64,000 nucleotides of DNA from Progne subis subis. Its lineage: Eukaryota > Chordata > Aves > Passeriformes > Hirundinidae. The notes under the pieces are model-generated. The model had not been told where the DNA came from. It searched no databases and was given only the letters and a program-made list of their open reading frames with translations. The position numbers were made by a program, and so were the translations under genes. Position 1 is the stretch's first letter. Every line of letters begins with the position of its first letter. Positions 59,953 through 64,000 of this stretch are shown in pieces. The stretch is from NCBI GenBank assembly GCA_022316685.1, contig JAKJHU010000016.1, positions 124,001 through 188,000 on the forward strand, written 5' to 3'.

Positions 59953-62900
59953 GTGAGTTGTCTATGTCCTGTTGCATTTCATTGGACTGTGTTTCAGTTT
60001 TATATTCTTCACTGGGAAGTTTGGTGCACGATATCTTAAACTGATTGTGTGGATACAGCAAAACAAACCTTGCTTGTAAGTAACCTGTGATACTGCACAC
60101 TTGAGTGGGGATACTGATATTTTAGAAACTTTGAAAATAATAGTGAGACTGGTTATGGAAGCAGAGGGTCCTTGCTTTGGTGCCAGGACCAGAAATGGGA
60201 CTTTCTGCTGAGAAGGAGTATCACTTGATCCCTTCAGCCTTTCTCGTTAGATTTGTTTGATATTTTATATTGTAACTAAGGAATTGACGTTTTTCAGATG
60301 TGCTGATTATGGTCTGTCTTATGGCAAAGGTTGAATATGAAATAATACGAGGTTTTCCATCCAACTCTGTGCACTAATAAATTACTTAAATTGAGGGTTG
60401 AAATTGGTATAATGACACTGATGACTTAAACTGCTTGTTGCTCAAGAATTACTGTCTGATGACTCCATCAGGCAATGCTGTGCCTGTTTAACTCTGCTCG
60501 CAAGAAGGGATAATACCACTGAGAATTAGAAAAAGAGACCCCTGCGGATTGTTTAAATGCAGACTAATAATAGTTTGGTAGTGCAGTGAAAGAAAGTAGA
60601 ATATAAATGCTGTGATTTTATTTTAGGTATGTTTGATATACCAGTATATTCACTCAGTATAAATCTTTTACAACAAATACGCATTTGAGATTTTATGTGA
60701 GAACCTTTTCAGTGTATTCATGAATAAATGTTGTCTTTTAACACATAGAGTGACATATTAAGGTCAGAAATATGTATTTTTGAGGCTTTTACACTAAATA
60801 TAGAGGTGGGAAATGAGCCTGCTGAAGGAGTTTTTAGTTGTTTGGTGGCTGACTGTTTATAAAATACCAACCAAATATGGGTAAAATTATGTGTGTCCAC
60901 ATCAGGTATCATTTCCTCTTTTGCTAATTGTGTTCAGCAGTTTTTGCAAAACTAACAATGCTTTTTTTTAAACTTACCTAATTTTCTAGCATCATGAATG
61001 TGAAAACAGATTGAGCTGTTTTTCATTGCTTTTTTTCTGTCTTTCCCCTTTTCAGTTCTGGTAAAACACTCTGGAGTTTATTCTATTCAATGAAGTTTAT
61101 AATTCTGGTTAATAATTTGTTTTTGGTTTGTATTAACTTGAAAATGCTTACCCACAGAAATGTTATTACTTATTTACACTTATTACTTACACCATATTAA
61201 TTATTACTTATTTACACTACTTACCTGAACTGCATAATCATAATGTGTGGGTCTTCTCAATAATGATCTGCTTGTGTAATCATTTGAGAAATTGTTTAAA
61301 AAAATGCAAGGACTCTAATATATTGTTTTCCTACTGAATAACACTCAGAACGAGTTAGGTGTGTGTAATAAAGAGAAAAATGTCATTGCCAGGATTCTCT
61401 ACCGAGAATATGAAATTTTGTTGTCAAGTTGATTGTGTGTTTATTTTCAGTTGTCTCAATTTCAATTTTCGATTAAAAAACCGAATGCATTAGGGAAATA
61501 GTTAAAATAAAAAGCAATTTCCATATAATTGCTTGTGGTTTTTTCCTAATTAATGTGGAGCAAGAAGAAAACCCTGTCTTTTCCTCAGTGTTGCTACATT
61601 CTGCACCAAAACTATAGATTTGGTTGATACAGTGTTAGAAAATAATCTGGTAACTTAACACAGATGATGACCAAAACAGAGTTGCTGGGTTTAGGAAGTT
61701 CAAAACCTTTAATAAGAGCAAATATGACATAAATATTTGCACATGGAGTCTGTAGTGATGACATTGAGGCATAAACCACTGCAAAAAATGGGTATCACAA
61801 AAGGATTTATAGGGCAAGGATGAAGCAGAAAGGTAGTTTTCACTCAAAATATCATTTTGTTTCAAATTGTGTGGTTATCTCTGTGTTCCTGTTATGGACA
61901 GTTCAGCAAAAGTAGGTTCCATAAGCCAAGGGATAGTTTAAAATCTTGGTTCCATTGGAAAATTTTCTATTGATTTTTGGGTGTCCAGGGCTTCAGTCCT
62001 ATTATTTGACATACTTGCACATTCACCTTCTCTGTTGCAAGATCAAAGAGCTGTAGCTGTTTATTTTAACCAGTATACCCATCTGGAATTATACTAGTGT
62101 TGGAAGGATACATCAGTTGGAGTGTCATTTAAGAAATCCTGGCTTTGGCTTTTGACAAGTGTTGCTTGTGGAATTATAGATGTTGGTTTTTGCTGTATCT
62201 TGGGAGACTGTACCACAATTCTGACTGAAATTGTGCACATTCAGCTTGTCTACCATTGTATCAAGTTTTTTGGAAAATGAAACTACTGGTTAAGGCTTAT
62301 TTGGTCTATTTTTTCATGTTAGTTGAGGTCGTGGGAAGCAGCTGCTGTGTGGTATCAAAAAAGGGGATGCAATTAAAATTATGCTAAGTTTAGACTTGCA
62401 AAAAACCCAAACAGATAAAAAAATCTGTTTAATTTTCAGTCTAAAATTTACCAGTCAGAAAACTTTTTTATCTCTCTCTCCATTTTTCATGAAGTGGTTT
62501 GCTTTGTAAGGAATATTTCCCAGCAAAGAACATAGGTTAGAGAAATCTCGGTTTTCTGTCACTCTTGATCTGGAGAGTCTGTTTCCATCTAACTTTCTAG
62601 TGATTTCATTGTTGTTTGTGTTGTAGTTAGTGTCAAGTGTGATAGAAAATATTTGTGTGTCTGTTCATTCTGAGTTATAGTCCTTGTAGTTTACAGCTGT
62701 AGTAGATATAGAAAATTCTGACAAATGTCTTATTTTTGACTGTGTTCTCCTAATACGTGCTTGTGTAAAGGGAATGCTGTCAGAAAATAAAGTGCAATAC
62801 TGAAAATAAAACTACCTTATATCAAAACAATTTTTAAGAGCCTTGGGTACTAATTTGAGGATGCAAATAAGGAACTTACAGCAGACTCCAAGTGTCAAAC

Positions 62901-64000
62901 CTGAATAAGGCAGAGCTCACTTCTGTGAGCTTGCAAATGGGGGCTGAAATGGTGCTTACCTAGAACTCAAATCAGTTCGGAGCACCCTAATTCCCACAGA
63001 AGCTGAAATAAAATATAGGTATGTGTGACCTTTAATGAATCTGCTCTTCTCTGTGAGGGATACTTAATCTACGTTGAATTGGTTTGTGATGAATAAAGGG
63101 GATGTGTTTTCATTGCTAGTCCTCAAAACTGGGGAGTTGTGTTTTGCATGAAATGTGATAAAATTATTCTGTGTTCAGTCACCGCTGTTCAGTAGTGACA
63201 TTAGTTAACATGAATTGCCTATGAAGATGCTTTTAAAAGTGGATGCTTGATTATGGTGAATTTAATGTAATCAGAGTTAAAATGATACTCCTAATCTGAG
63301 AGTGAAGTTCTGCGTGGGTGGTACGATGAGAACTGAAGTATAGGGAAATGAACATCTATTGAGATTTATACAATTGCACCCTAAAAGCTTTTTTCTCCTA
63401 AAATTGGAGCTGGGAGTTTATGAAAAACATTATTTTGTGGAAAAGTTGAAAAATTTACACAAATGTAATATATTGCATTTCTTTCCTTTAAATTTTATGA
63501 AAATCTAGAGTACTGTAGAGAGAAATCTTGTGCTTGCAACTAGCAGAACTAGATTTTTAGTAATGAAGGTACTTTTAAAATACTTCTATAGTTTTGAGGC
63601 CACAAAACTGGCTGTTGTAAAGCTGGATTAAACTATTCTTATATATGTAAAACTCATTACCTACTGTAAACGGATTTAAATGGAGTGCTCTGTCAGTGAA
63701 CTTTTTACTGCATTGATGGAACCAAACTTAATATATATCCAAGACTGTTGAAGATACTCATTCAATTGATTGAAGCTTGCCTTTTGTATGTAGTTATGTC
63801 CTGGAAGATTATTTTGAACATTGCCATTTCAGTGAGATAAATAAAAAATGTTTAGGAAATGGGATTGCTAACTTGATTTTATTCACTTCTTAAATATTGG
63901 TTTTGACTTTGTAATGGACTTTGCTAAGATTTTTCATTTCTTACCTTGATAGGAACCTTTTTATATGGACAAAGTTATACTGTATTAGCATTAGCAGAAG
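59953..64000 (+). other. NCOA2: probable intron continuing to the window edge
   Basis: AT-rich sequence with no recognised exon. A very good lone acceptor (pyrimidine tract ending TTTTCAG at 61055) has no convincing partner donor. A 38-bp duplication lies at 61163-61227. None of the open frames has a recognisable motif. Confidence 0.5.
61163..61227. repeat. short tandem duplication (38-bp period)
   Basis: TTATTACTTATTTACACT occurs exactly at 61163-61180 and 61201-61218, with similar sequence continuing after each copy. Confidence 0.85.

Noticed and set aside
61040..61062. Excellent splice acceptor ending at 61055
   Set aside because: The only nearby donor would leave a 5-bp exon and later GT sites are poor, so no exon is called.

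Overview
The window is nuclear DNA from a vertebrate, most likely a bird. The evidence is a spliced vertebrate gene, long AT-rich non-coding stretches, one strong CpG island, several CR1 (chicken-repeat type LINE) fragments, and one solo LTR of a type I associate with neoavian and especially songbird genomes. The exact species cannot be read from the sequence. There are no prokaryotic features: no operons, CRISPR arrays or plasmid modules.

Left end (1 to about 6.8 kb): the last five coding exons and the 3' UTR of TRAM1, on the + strand. TRAM1 is a Sec61-associated ER translocon membrane protein. Splice sites and reading phases agree at every junction. The five exons give 184 C-terminal residues, which fits the missing half of a protein of about 374 aa.

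Middle (about 6.8 to 49.5 kb): an intergenic interval with no gene I can support. It holds four minus- or plus-strand CR1 fragments plus one long, decayed CR1 copy with a recognisable reverse-transcriptase block (45.3-46.6 kb). It also holds a solo LTR (27.7-28.3 kb, minus strand), many T/G- or A/C-rich low-complexity tracts, two isolated perfect CRE palindromes, a Z-DNA-prone tract and G4-prone tracts. A few repeat-free stretches have the look of conserved non-coding elements, but that is a guess.

Right part (about 49.5 to 64 kb): a CpG island of about 2 kb (49.46-51.56 kb), then intron-like AT-rich DNA to the window edge. In other vertebrates the gene downstream of TRAM1 in the same orientation is NCOA2 (nuclear receptor coactivator 2, SRC-2/TIF2/GRIP1), so the island is best read as the NCOA2 promoter and first non-coding exon. 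The assignment rests on synteny; no NCOA2 coding exon lies inside the window. A perfect TISU/YY1 element at 49970-49981 opens a short reading frame, and an unreported-looking 80-bp candidate exon with good splice sites lies at 59873-59952.

I found no convincing novel multi-gene system. The observations most worth checking are the TISU-initiated short frame, the candidate 5' exon, and an exact 24-bp direct repeat shared between the decayed CR1 and a site 3.6 kb upstream.
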